A DNA stretch of 10,760 bases. Source: Bacteroidia bacterium (lineage in GTDB: Bacteria; Bacteroidota; Bacteroidia; Bacteroidales; Azobacteroidaceae). Below, piece by piece: positions 1 to 6,572 of this stretch (positions are counted from its first letter, which is position 1; every line of letters begins with the position of its first letter). A program made the position numbers and the translations under genes. The notes under the pieces are model-generated. The model made no database searches. It worked only from the letters and a program-made list of their open reading frames with translations, and was not told the origin of the DNA. Where the stretch lies: assembly GCA_025999115.1 (NCBI GenBank), contig BNWW01000059.1, forward strand, positions 1 through 10,760. Direction: 5' to 3'.

Positions 1-163
1 GATAATAACCTGCTCTGTATTCGACAAATACATAATCAGGCAAATCCAGAATCGCCGCGCCGGCTTCGGAATAAATTTTCCTCAAGATTTGTTTTTCCAA
101 TTCGTGCGATTTTGTCCAAACACCGATGTAATACACATTTCCCTTTCCAATGGAATGTTGTGG
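1..163 (-). pseudogene. C-terminal fragment of a beta-galactosidase-like glycoside hydrolase (truncated, runs off the window)
   Basis: The minus strand is open from the window edge up to an in-frame TGA at 164-166. It reads GKGNVYYIGVWT, then LEKQILRKIYSEAGAAILDL and PDYVFVEYRAGYY. This pattern (GKG.V.YIGV..., then ...AG...LP..V.VEYR.G) is how I remember the C-terminal domain of Bacteroidota beta-galactosidases of the GH42 type, in which a small beta domain follows the barrel. Homology stops around 150-160. No upstream catalytic region and no start codon are present, so the 5' part of the gene is missing and its 3' end lies beyond base 1. It points away from plsC, and the two coding signals meet within about 10 bp. 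The family call rests on memory of the motif. That the frame is, or was, coding is more certain than the exact GH family. It could also be a chimeric contig end. Confidence 0.5.
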
Positions 164-769
164 TCACGTTTCGGATGTTGGATTTCGCTTTGTCCGGTTA
201 AAATCACCGGGCGGGAAAAATTAAACAAGAAACAATCCTATATTTTTGTGGGCAATCACCAGGGAATTTACGATATTTTCCTGCTTTACGGTTATTTGGG
301 ATTTCCGATTAAATGGATCATGAAGCAAAGTTTGCGGAAAATCTGGTTTGTGGGCAAAGCCTGCGAATCGGCCGGATTTATTTTTGTGGATAATTCGTCG
401 CCGATAGCGGCCGCCAAAACAATTAAGGAAGCCGAAAAACGTTTGACAAACGGCGCTTCGATTGCGATTTTTCCCGAAGGTTCGCGCACACACGACGGAA
501 AATTGGGCAAATTCAAAAAAGGCGCTTACCAAATGGCTTTGGATATGAAATTGCCGATTGTGCCGGTAACGGTCAACGGTTCGTTTGAAGTGATGCCGCG
601 TTCGGGAGTTCGTTTGATGCCGCATAAATTGGAAGTAATTATCCATGAACCGATTATAACCGAATCGTTCGATGTGGGAGATTTGCGTGCGGCTGCGACA
701 ACTATTCGTGCATTGAGCGAGCAATCGCGCGAAATAATTGAATCGGCTTTGTGGAAACAATATAAATAA
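89..769 (+). CDS. plsC: 1-acyl-sn-glycerol-3-phosphate acyltransferase (PlsC/LPLAT family), N-terminally truncated
   Basis: PlsC-type enzymes transfer an acyl chain to the sn-2 position of lysophosphatidic acid at the inner membrane, making phosphatidic acid for phospholipids. The catalytic core is intact. Numbered from the TTG at 89, it has the HX4D motif NHQGIYD (H57, D62), the block IMKQSLRKIWFVGKACESAG, the FPEG motif IFPEGSRT (128-131) and PIVPVTVNGSFEVMPR. Family resemblance begins only at the WSRF segment, near the ATG at 155. The residues before it do not look like the N-terminal hydrophobic segment of about 50 residues expected in Bacteroidales homologues, and the DNA there reads better as minus-strand glycosidase. 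The frame stays open upstream to the window edge, so 89 is only the longest plausible start, and 155 is the better homology-based one (204 residues). It may be an anchor-less, possibly inactive remnant, or a chimera at the contig end. The family is certain; the state of the gene is not. Confidence 0.82.
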   Translation: MFFQFVRFCPNTDVIHISLSNGMLWSRFGCWISLCPVKITGREKLNKKQSYIFVGNHQGIYDIFLLYGYLGFPIKWIMKQSLRKIWFVGKACESAGFIFVDNSSPIAAAKTIKEAEKRLTNGASIAIFPEGSRTHDGKLGKFKKGAYQMALDMKLPIVPVTVNGSFEVMPRSGVRLMPHKLEVIIHEPIITESFDVGDLRAAATTIRALSEQSREIIESALWKQYK

Positions 770-784
770 TTCCGAAAAAAACAC

Positions 785-792
785 TATCTTTG
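785..792 (+). promoter_or_regulatory. Bacteroidales -7 promoter element for the TonB-receptor unit
   Basis: TATCTTTG is an exact match to the Bacteroides -7 consensus TAnnTTTG and is followed by CGG, as often seen. It lies 29 bp upstream of the ATG at 822, in the only non-coding gap after plsC. No good -33 TTTG is visible 19-21 bp upstream, so the promoter may be weak or activator-dependent. Confidence 0.55.
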
Positions 793-821
793 CGGTCTGA
801 AAAATAATCGGCCTATTTAGA

Positions 822-3032
822 ATGAATCTATTTTTGGTATTAGTTGCTTTTGTAAATCCTTTTATATCAAGTGATTCGGTTTCTGCTGTTCTGCCTGAAA
901 TTGAAATCACAGCTTCGCCCAAAGTCTATTTGGAACCGGCGAAGCAAGCGGCGATGATTACCCAAATTTCCTTATCCGAAATCGAAACTCACCGGATTGT
1001 CGAACCGAAAGAACTTTCGTTGCTCACGCCCAATTTGTTTTTACCCGATTACGGCTCCAAAATGACCGGTTCGATGTATCTTCGTGGCATTGGAGCGCGA
1101 ATGGAGCATCCTTCCATGGCTTTGTATATCGATAATATCCCGGTTTTAAATAAAAATAATTACGATTTTGATTTTTACGACATCCGGCAAATCAATCTTT
1201 TGCGCGGGCCGCAGGGCGCTTTATACGGGCGGAACACGATTGGCGGCGTGATGGACATTCATACGTTGTCGCCGCTGGCTTATCAGGGACAGCGCGCTTT
1301 TGTCGAATACGGCAATGCTTCGAGCCTCACGTTACGCTATTCCAATTATCAACGGCCGAACGATCGCTTGGCGTATTCGGTGGCCGCACAATACCGCCGA
1401 AGCGACGGTTTTTTCACAAATCAATACACCGGTAAACTTTGCGACCGGATCGAGAATTTCGGATTGCGCTTCCGTTTGCAGGCGCAACTTTCCGACCGGT
1501 GGCGTTTAGATAATTCATTTTCCATGAACCGGTTAGGTCAAGACGGATTTGCATATTCGCTTTACGATGAACAAACCGGAGCGATTATGCCCGTCAATCA
1601 CAACGACCCTTGCACCTACGACCGGACAGGCCTTATGAATGGTCTGACATTGACTTACCGCCGTCCGTCTTGGCAATTTTCGTCCACAACAAGCTACCAA
1701 TATACGGACGACGAAATGAATCTCGACCAGGATTTTCAACCGCAATCGATGTTTATTTTGACGCAACAACAAAATGAACACGCTATTACACAGGAATTTA
1801 TCGTAAAATCGACCGATTCAAAACCGTGGCAATGGCTCGGCGGCGCTTTCGCTTTTCACAAAAACAACCGGATGAATGCGCCGGTTACGTTTAAACGCGC
1901 CGGCATTCAACAATTGATTTTAGATAATGCCAATCATTACATCCATCAATATTTTCCCGGCAGGGATTTGGAAATTGCAGAAGAATCTTTCCCGATCGAA
2001 AGCCGCTTCCGTTTGCCGGCGATGGGCGCTTCGTTGTTTCATCAATCTTCGTTGAATGTGGGTTTGTGGAATTTCACGGCCGGTTGCCGTTTCGATTACG
2101 AATATACCAAAATCGAATACCATAATTATACAGGTTTGCATTACCGCATTACGCCGGCCGATTTTAAATTGTTACATTCGGAAATGCAAGATTGGCAAGG
2201 AGCTAATTTTTACGAATTAATTCCATCATTATCCATTGCTTATCAAATTCCGAAAGGTAATATTTACATAGAAACGTCGCGCGGCTACAAAACCGGCGGA
2301 TTCAATACGCAGATTTTTTCCGATATTTTGCAAAACAAACTTCGGAACGACATTATGAAAACGGAATTTGGGATGTCTTTTCCCAATACTTCCACTTTTG
2401 CTTACAAACCCGAATACAGTTGGAATTACGAAATCGGCACGCATTCGCGTTGGTTAAATAACCGTTTACAGACCGATGCAGCACTATTTTTCATCGATTG
2501 TACCAATCAACAACTGACGGTTTTTCCACCGGGACAAAGCACCGGCCGCTTGATGTCGAATGCCGGCAAAACAGCGATTTTCGGCGGCGAAATTTCGATT
2601 CGTTACACTTACCGGCAATTCTCGCTGAACGGAAATTACGGTTATACCAACGCCCGTTTTCGTGTTTATAACGATGGTAATAACGATTATGCGGGAAATG
2701 TTGTCCCTTACGCGCCTCAAAACACAGTATCTATCGGTGGCGAATACGATTGGAAAATAAGTAAACCGTGGTTGCAATCGCTTCTGTTTCATGTAGATTG
2801 GAAAGGCGCCGGAAAAATCTATTGGAACGAGCAAAATACGCTTTCACAACCATTTTACGGCTTATGGGGCGCATCCATCCATTGGAATACAAAAAAAATA
2901 TCCGCAAGTTGGTGGATAAAAAACGCTACCAACGTGGAATATCAAACATTTTATTTTAAATCGATCGGCAATTCGTTTATTCAACGCGGAAAGCCGGTGC
3001 AAACAGGAATATCAATTCAAATTAATATTTAA
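822..3032 (+). CDS. TonB-dependent outer-membrane receptor (non-SusC type)
   Basis: This is a 22-stranded outer-membrane gated porin that imports a scarce ligand (siderophore, haem, cobalamin or an oligomer) using TonB-ExbBD energy. The 736 residues begin with a short export signal ending SVSA (cleavage near residue 22), though without the usual basic N-terminus. EIEITA (26-31) is a good TonB box. The plug spans roughly 30-150, with the conserved LRGIGARMEHPSMALYIDN (88-105) and INLLRGPQGALYGRNTIGG (124-142). The rest is barrel, rich in alternating aromatic strands. There is no N-terminal carboxypeptidase-like domain and no SusD partner, so it is not a SusCD glycan importer. It resembles the FepA/FyuA-like class. 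The last strand ends QINI rather than in the usual aromatic residue. An in-frame stop at 798-800 fixes the start at 822. A calycin-like lipoprotein follows 12 bp downstream and is probably co-transcribed. The ligand cannot be deduced. Confidence 0.93.
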   Translation: MNLFLVLVAFVNPFISSDSVSAVLPEIEITASPKVYLEPAKQAAMITQISLSEIETHRIVEPKELSLLTPNLFLPDYGSKMTGSMYLRGIGARMEHPSMALYIDNIPVLNKNNYDFDFYDIRQINLLRGPQGALYGRNTIGGVMDIHTLSPLAYQGQRAFVEYGNASSLTLRYSNYQRPNDRLAYSVAAQYRRSDGFFTNQYTGKLCDRIENFGLRFRLQAQLSDRWRLDNSFSMNRLGQDGFAYSLYDEQTGAIMPVNHNDPCTYDRTGLMNGLTLTYRRPSWQFSSTTSYQYTDDEMNLDQDFQPQSMFILTQQQNEHAITQEFIVKSTDSKPWQWLGGAFAFHKNNRMNAPVTFKRAGIQQLILDNANHYIHQYFPGRDLEIAEESFPIESRFRLPAMGASLFHQSSLNVGLWNFTAGCRFDYEYTKIEYHNYTGLHYRITPADFKLLHSEMQDWQGANFYELIPSLSIAYQIPKGNIYIETSRGYKTGGFNTQIFSDILQNKLRNDIMKTEFGMSFPNTSTFAYKPEYSWNYEIGTHSRWLNNRLQTDAALFFIDCTNQQLTVFPPGQSTGRLMSNAGKTAIFGGEISIRYTYRQFSLNGNYGYTNARFRVYNDGNNDYAGNVVPYAPQNTVSIGGEYDWKISKPWLQSLLFHVDWKGAGKIYWNEQNTLSQPFYGLWGASIHWNTKKISASWWIKNATNVEYQTFYFKSIGNSFIQRGKPVQTGISIQINI

Positions 3033-3044
3033 TATTTTATCAAA

Positions 3045-3509
3045 ATGAAAAAAATCTTTTTATTTTTAGTGGCTTTAGTGGCCGTAGGTTTTGTGGCTTG
3101 CGACGAAAACGGCAAAGTGGAAGTAACGGAAGAAGTGCATAACGGCGATTATGTCGGCCGTTTGGAAGTTGATCAAACCGATGGTACATTTTACATCGAA
3201 CCCAATCAATCGGTCGATTTGCGTGTTTTGGAAGATCACATTCATGTAGCTTTAATATTTAATAATGTGAAATTTGCCGACAAAATGCCGGTATTGGAAT
3301 CGATTAAGGTGGATAGTGTTTCATCTGCTCCGGCATTGAATTTGAGACTATTAGCCGGCAACAATATTGTTCCGACATTAGCCGGCAATCCGTTCTCAGA
3401 CTATATCGTTGCCGATTTGGTGGGTTCGGCCGACAACGACAGTTTGCTGCTTACAATGAAAATGGGGGAATATCCATTGACTTTTAAAGGCGCAAAAACA
3501 AGTAAATGA
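3045..3509 (+). CDS. Calycin-like domain lipoprotein
   Basis: A 154-residue exported lipoprotein. MKK, a hydrophobic stretch and the lipobox FVAC predict lipidation at Cys19, followed by the acidic DENG. Acidic residues just after the cysteine resemble Bacteroidota surface-export signals, so display outside the outer membrane is possible, but that is inference. The mature part is a single beta-rich domain: NGDYVGRLEVDQTDGTFYI, VKFADKMPVLES, then NNIVPTLAGNPFSDYIVADL and a final PLTFKG. This matches the calycin-like family (PF13944) as I remember it, a Bacteroidales group with a lipocalin-type barrel and no established function. Only 12 bp separate it from the TonB-dependent receptor, so the two form an operon. 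A ligand-capture or accessory role for that receptor is plausible. No terminator with a clear U-tract follows. Confidence 0.82.
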   Translation: MKKIFLFLVALVAVGFVACDENGKVEVTEEVHNGDYVGRLEVDQTDGTFYIEPNQSVDLRVLEDHIHVALIFNNVKFADKMPVLESIKVDSVSSAPALNLRLLAGNNIVPTLAGNPFSDYIVADLVGSADNDSLLLTMKMGEYPLTFKGAKTSK

Positions 3510-3519
3510 TTCCGCAAAA

Positions 3520-3609
3520 TTACCCCCAACCCCCTAAAGGGGGCTTTAGTGGCTGCGATTGTGCAAGTTGTGCTGCGACAAAGTCCTTAGGAGTCCAATC
3601 ATTAATAAA
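3520..3609 (-). pseudogene. Possible gene-tail remnant between the lipoprotein and trpB
   Basis: The minus strand holds 29 open codons with a coding-like composition, reading DWTPKDFVAAQLAQSQPL and ending PPLGGWG. The final residues are simply the translation of the CCCC/GGGG repeat. The frame is closed upstream by a stop at 3610-3612 and has no ATG, so it cannot be an intact gene. It could be the tail of a deleted gene or part of a longer dispersed repeat. I recognise no protein family. It occupies most of the gap between two plus-strand genes. Confidence 0.25.
3522..3549. repeat. C/G-tract palindromic intergenic repeat (two overlapping hairpins)
   Basis: Two overlapping perfect inverted repeats lie just after the lipoprotein stop. 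One is CCCCC-TAAA-GGGGG (3530-3543); the other is CTAAAG-GGGG-CTTTAG (3534-3549), and the two would exclude each other as RNA. ACCCCC precedes them at 3522-3527. This CCCCTAAAGGGG-type motif is, to my memory, a dispersed intergenic repeat in many Bacteroidota genomes. There is no long T-run after the stem, so rho-independent termination is possible but not clear. Confidence 0.5.
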
Positions 3610-3634
3610 TTACACTAATATTTAATTTAATATC

Positions 3635-4999
3635 ATGGAAAGAACAAAACGATTTATTCTCAGCGAACAAGAAATTCCGGCGCAATGGTACAACATTGTA
3701 GCGGATATGAAAAACAAACCGATGCCCTTGTTGCATCCGGGAACGAAACAGGCGATGAATCCCGAAGATTTATTTCCGATTTTTGCCCAAGAAGTTTCCA
3801 AACAGGAATTGAACCAAGTGGATGCGTGGATACCCATTCCGGAAGAAGTGCGCGAACAATACAAAGTGTATCGCTCTACGCCCTTGGTACGCGCTTATGG
3901 ATTGGAAAAAGCTTTGGATACTCCCGCTCACATCTATTTCAAAAACGAAAGTGTGAGTCCGGTGGGATCGCACAAACTCAATTCGGCATTGGCGCAAGCC
4001 TATTATTGCAAACAAGAAGGTGTTACCAATATTACTACCGAAACCGGTGCGGGGCAATGGGGAACAGCTTTGTCGTATGCAGCCAAGGTTTTCGGATTGG
4101 ATTTGGCAGTATATATGGTGAAAGTGAGTTACGAACAAAAACCCTACCGTCGCTCGTTGATGCAGGCGTGGGGAGCGCAGGTCATTGCTTCGCCTTCGAT
4201 GTCCACCAAATCGGGACGTAAAATTTTGACCGAAAAACCAACTTATCAAGGAAGTTTGGGAACCGCTATTTCGGAAGCGCTCGAATTGGCGATGCAAACG
4301 CCCAACTGCAAATATACCTTGGGAAGTGTGCTGAATCATGTAACTCTGCATCAAACGGTGATTGGATTGGAAGCCGAAAAACAAATGGCGATGGCCGGCG
4401 AATATCCCGACATCGTGATCGGATGTTTCGGTGGCGGCTCAAACTTTGGCGGCATTTCGTTTCCGTTTATGCGACACAATATTTTGGAAGGCAAGACAAC
4501 GCGCTTTATTGCAGCCGAACCTTCCTCTTGTCCGAAACTGACCCGTGGTGTATTTCATTACGATTTTGGCGATGAAGCAGGCTATACTCCTCTTATCCCG
4601 ATGTTTACATTGGGACATAATTTTGCGCCGGCGCACATTCACGCGGGTGGATTGCGTTATCATGGTGCGGGATCGATTGTCAGTCAATTAATCAAGGATA
4701 ATATGATGGAAGCTGTCGATATCGACCAATTGGATTCGTTCAAAGCAGGCATCCTGTTTGCTCAAACGGAAGGCATTATTCCGGCGCCCGAATCGGCGCA
4801 TGCCATTGCGGCCACCATCAACGAGGCTTTGAAAGCCAAAGAAGAAGGCAAGGAAAAAGTCATTTTGTTCAATCTTTCGGGACATGGATTGATTGATATG
4901 ACGGCTTATGACCAATATTTATCGGGCGATTTGGCGAATTATTCTGTGCCGGACGAGGAAATTCAAAAAAATATTGATCAATTGGCAGGGTTGGAATAA
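3635..4999 (+). CDS. trpB: Tryptophan synthase beta chain, TrpB2 type (stand-alone)
   Basis: A PLP enzyme condensing indole with L-serine to tryptophan. At 454 residues it is longer than the usual TrpB1 (about 390-400), and it carries the TrpB2 (COG1350) signature. The PLP lysine is K114 in VGSHKLNSALAQAYY, where TrpB1 normally has HK(I/L)N. The catalytic glutamate is E136 in TETGAGQWG, with W where TrpB1 has H. The phosphate loop is GCFGGGSNFGG (263-273). EGIIPAPESAHA (379-390) and LSGHG (414-418) complete the site. TrpB2 enzymes generally do not form the TrpA-TrpB channelled complex and are thought to salvage free indole or use phosphoserine/serine in other ways. No trpA or other trp gene is nearby, which fits. 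The ATG at 3635 gives a normal N-terminus. The downstream GNAT gene starts 2 bp after the stop, so they are probably co-transcribed and coupled. No clear promoter consensus was found in the 125-bp gap upstream. Confidence 0.93.
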   Translation: MERTKRFILSEQEIPAQWYNIVADMKNKPMPLLHPGTKQAMNPEDLFPIFAQEVSKQELNQVDAWIPIPEEVREQYKVYRSTPLVRAYGLEKALDTPAHIYFKNESVSPVGSHKLNSALAQAYYCKQEGVTNITTETGAGQWGTALSYAAKVFGLDLAVYMVKVSYEQKPYRRSLMQAWGAQVIASPSMSTKSGRKILTEKPTYQGSLGTAISEALELAMQTPNCKYTLGSVLNHVTLHQTVIGLEAEKQMAMAGEYPDIVIGCFGGGSNFGGISFPFMRHNILEGKTTRFIAAEPSSCPKLTRGVFHYDFGDEAGYTPLIPMFTLGHNFAPAHIHAGGLRYHGAGSIVSQLIKDNMMEAVDIDQLDSFKAGILFAQTEGIIPAPESAHAIAATINEALKAKEEGKEKVILFNLSGHGLIDMTAYDQYLSGDLANYSVPDEEIQKNIDQLAGLE

Positions 5000-5001
5000 T
5001 A

Positions 5002-5508
5002 ATGAAAATCCTCCATACCCGCGACACAAAAAGCAACATCTACGCAGAAGCCGTTCGTATTCGTCATACTGTTTTTGTGGACGAACAAAAGGTTCCGCTC
5101 GAAATGGAAATAGACGAATACGAAACGCAATGCGTTCATTTTGTGTTGTATAACGAAGAAAATAATGCCGTAGCAACGGCTCGCTTACTTCCCGACAAAA
5201 CAGACGGTGGCCGGGTTACTTTGCAGCGCATGGCGGTTTTGAAAGCACATCGTGGGAAAGGGTATGGGCGAGAAGTCATTGCGGCGGCGGAAAAATGGCT
5301 TGCACAAAATCAGTTGGCGGAAATCGTTTTACATGCCCAATTGACAGCGAAAAATTTCTATTTGAAAATGGGGTATGTTGCTTTTGGGGCGGAGTTTGAG
5401 GAAGCTGGGATTGAGCATATTAGTATGAGAAAAATGGTAGGAATAATTAAAACAGTTTCAATTCCAATTGCGTATGTTTTGGTTCTGTTTCCTCTCCTGC
5501 ATTACTGA
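5002..5508 (+). CDS. GNAT-family N-acetyltransferase, YjcF-like
   Basis: A cytosolic acetyl-CoA-dependent transferase of unknown substrate. The N-terminal half has the hallmark of the YjcF group: AVRIRHTVFVDEQKVPLEMEI, then DEYE, H46 and VATARLLP. GNAT motif A is LQRMAVLKAHRGKGYG (74-89), with the acetyl-CoA loop R84xxG87xG89. Motif B is FYLKMGYV (119-126). The YjcF core ends near residue 145 (ISMRKM). The remaining 23 residues (IIKTVSIPIAYVLVLFPLL and so on) are strongly hydrophobic but read through antisense dinB sequence, so they are probably a non-conserved tail. The ATG is 2 bp after the trpB stop, suggesting translational coupling. The 3' end overlaps the convergent dinB by 62 bp. Confidence 0.87.
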   Translation: MKILHTRDTKSNIYAEAVRIRHTVFVDEQKVPLEMEIDEYETQCVHFVLYNEENNAVATARLLPDKTDGGRVTLQRMAVLKAHRGKGYGREVIAAAEKWLAQNQLAEIVLHAQLTAKNFYLKMGYVAFGAEFEEAGIEHISMRKMVGIIKTVSIPIAYVLVLFPLLHY

Positions 5509-6514
5509 TCCCAAAACCCAACAATCGAACCGCTTGTCCCGATAAATCAATACCCTTCATCATGTTTCGTGCAGCAGGCCAGAAATGTTGAAATTCGGTT
5601 ATTTTTTGAGGTAGCGTTTTGCTCCGTGTAATCTGTTTGAAATCGGCGTATTTGACTTTTATCGTAATCGTTTTGCCGTAAAAATTCTCTTCTTTCATCC
5701 GTTCGATGACTTCTTTGGCTAAATGATAAAGTTCCACAGTGAGAAGAATCCGGTTGACTTTATCTTGTAAAAAAGTGGTTTCCGTACTGATGGATTTGGT
5801 AATCCGGTGAGGTTCGACGGGCCGGTCGTCTATTCCGCGAGCGTTGACGTAGAGGCTATGGCCGGCTTTCCCGAATAATTTGACCAATTCTGTTTCCGAA
5901 CGTTGTTTCAAATCGTATCCGGTAAAAATATAATTTTCGTGCATCTTTTGCGCGGTTACTTTTCCGACTCCGTAAAACTTTTCTATTTTTAAGGCTTCTA
6001 CAAATTTTTCCGCTTCTTCCGGTGGAATCACAAAAAAACCGTTGGGTTTCTTCCAATCGGATGCAATTTTGGCTAAAAATTTATTGCACGAAACTCCGGC
6101 AGAAGCTGTCAATCCGGTCTTTTCAAAAATCTTTTGTTGGATTTCTTTAGCAATCAAGCTGGCGGAAGGATTGTTTTTGTGATTTACGGTTACATCCAAA
6201 AACGCTTCATCCAAAGACAGCGGCTCTACCAAATCGGTATATTCCAAAAAGATTTTCCGGATTTGCATGGAAACGTCGTGATAGACTTCAAACCGCGGCG
6301 GAACAAAAATCAATCCGGGACATTTATTTTTAGCCGTCAAGGAAGGCATAGCAGAATGAACGCCGAATTTTCGCGCCTCATAACTGGCGGTGGCAACCAC
6401 TCCCCGCGCTTCGGAATAACCGACGGCAATGGGTTTGCCACGCAATGCTTCGTTGTCCCGTTGCTCGACGGAAGCATAAAAAGCATCCATATCAAGATGG
6501 ATAATTTTTCGCAT
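5447..6514 (-). CDS. dinB: DNA polymerase IV (Y-family translesion polymerase)
   Basis: An error-prone polymerase that bypasses DNA lesions at stalled forks. From the ATG at 6514 the product has 355 residues, the normal length. Catalytic carboxylates are D8 in IIHLDMDAFYASVE and D102/E103 in PLSLDEAFLDV; F12 is the steric-gate residue; YEARKFGVHSAMP (45-57) is the fingers motif. The thumb holds SAGVSCNKFLAKIASDWKKP and the helix-hairpin-helix region FYGVGKVTAQKM, followed by the little-finger domain. The C-terminal QLELKLF is a good beta-clamp-binding peptide. A TTG two codons upstream is open, but the ATG places the HLDMD motif where the family has it. A TAATTTTG sequence (6525-6518) matches the -7 consensus, but it sits so close to the ATG that the mRNA would be nearly leaderless. 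Divergent from the DNA glycosylase and convergent, with overlap, on the GNAT gene. Confidence 0.97.
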   Translation of the reverse strand: MRKIIHLDMDAFYASVEQRDNEALRGKPIAVGYSEARGVVATASYEARKFGVHSAMPSLTAKNKCPGLIFVPPRFEVYHDVSMQIRKIFLEYTDLVEPLSLDEAFLDVTVNHKNNPSASLIAKEIQQKIFEKTGLTASAGVSCNKFLAKIASDWKKPNGFFVIPPEEAEKFVEALKIEKFYGVGKVTAQKMHENYIFTGYDLKQRSETELVKLFGKAGHSLYVNARGIDDRPVEPHRITKSISTETTFLQDKVNRILLTVELYHLAKEVIERMKEENFYGKTITIKVKYADFKQITRSKTLPQKITEFQHFWPAARNMMKGIDLSGQAVRLLGFGISNAGEETEPKHTQLELKLF

Positions 6515-6536
6515 ACGCAAAATTACGATTTTTGTT

Positions 6537-6547
6537 GTAATTTTACA
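6537..6547. promoter_or_regulatory. Inverted repeat between dinB and the glycosylase gene (possible operator)
   Basis: The 58-bp divergent intergenic region contains TGTAA-TT-TTACA, a near-palindrome starting at 6537. Its TAATTTTA is also a 7/8 match to the -7 consensus reading toward the glycosylase. A shared operator controlling both repair genes is imaginable, but AT-rich DNA makes such repeats by chance, and I know no LexA box of this form in Bacteroidales. Confidence 0.2.
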
Positions 6548-6572
6548 GCCACAATATTAAAATTAAAAAAAT

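Noticed and set aside
221..922. Long minus-strand open frame across plsC
   Set aside because: It is antisense to the clearly conserved acyltransferase core and shows no family motif, so it is a shadow frame.
822..3509. SusCD-type polysaccharide utilisation locus
   Set aside because: The receptor lacks the N-terminal carboxypeptidase-like domain of SusC. The following lipoprotein is a small calycin-like protein, not a SusD.
5436..5508. Membrane-anchored acetyltransferase because of its hydrophobic tail
   Set aside because: The tail is antisense to conserved dinB codons and lies outside the GNAT core, so membrane anchoring is not supported.
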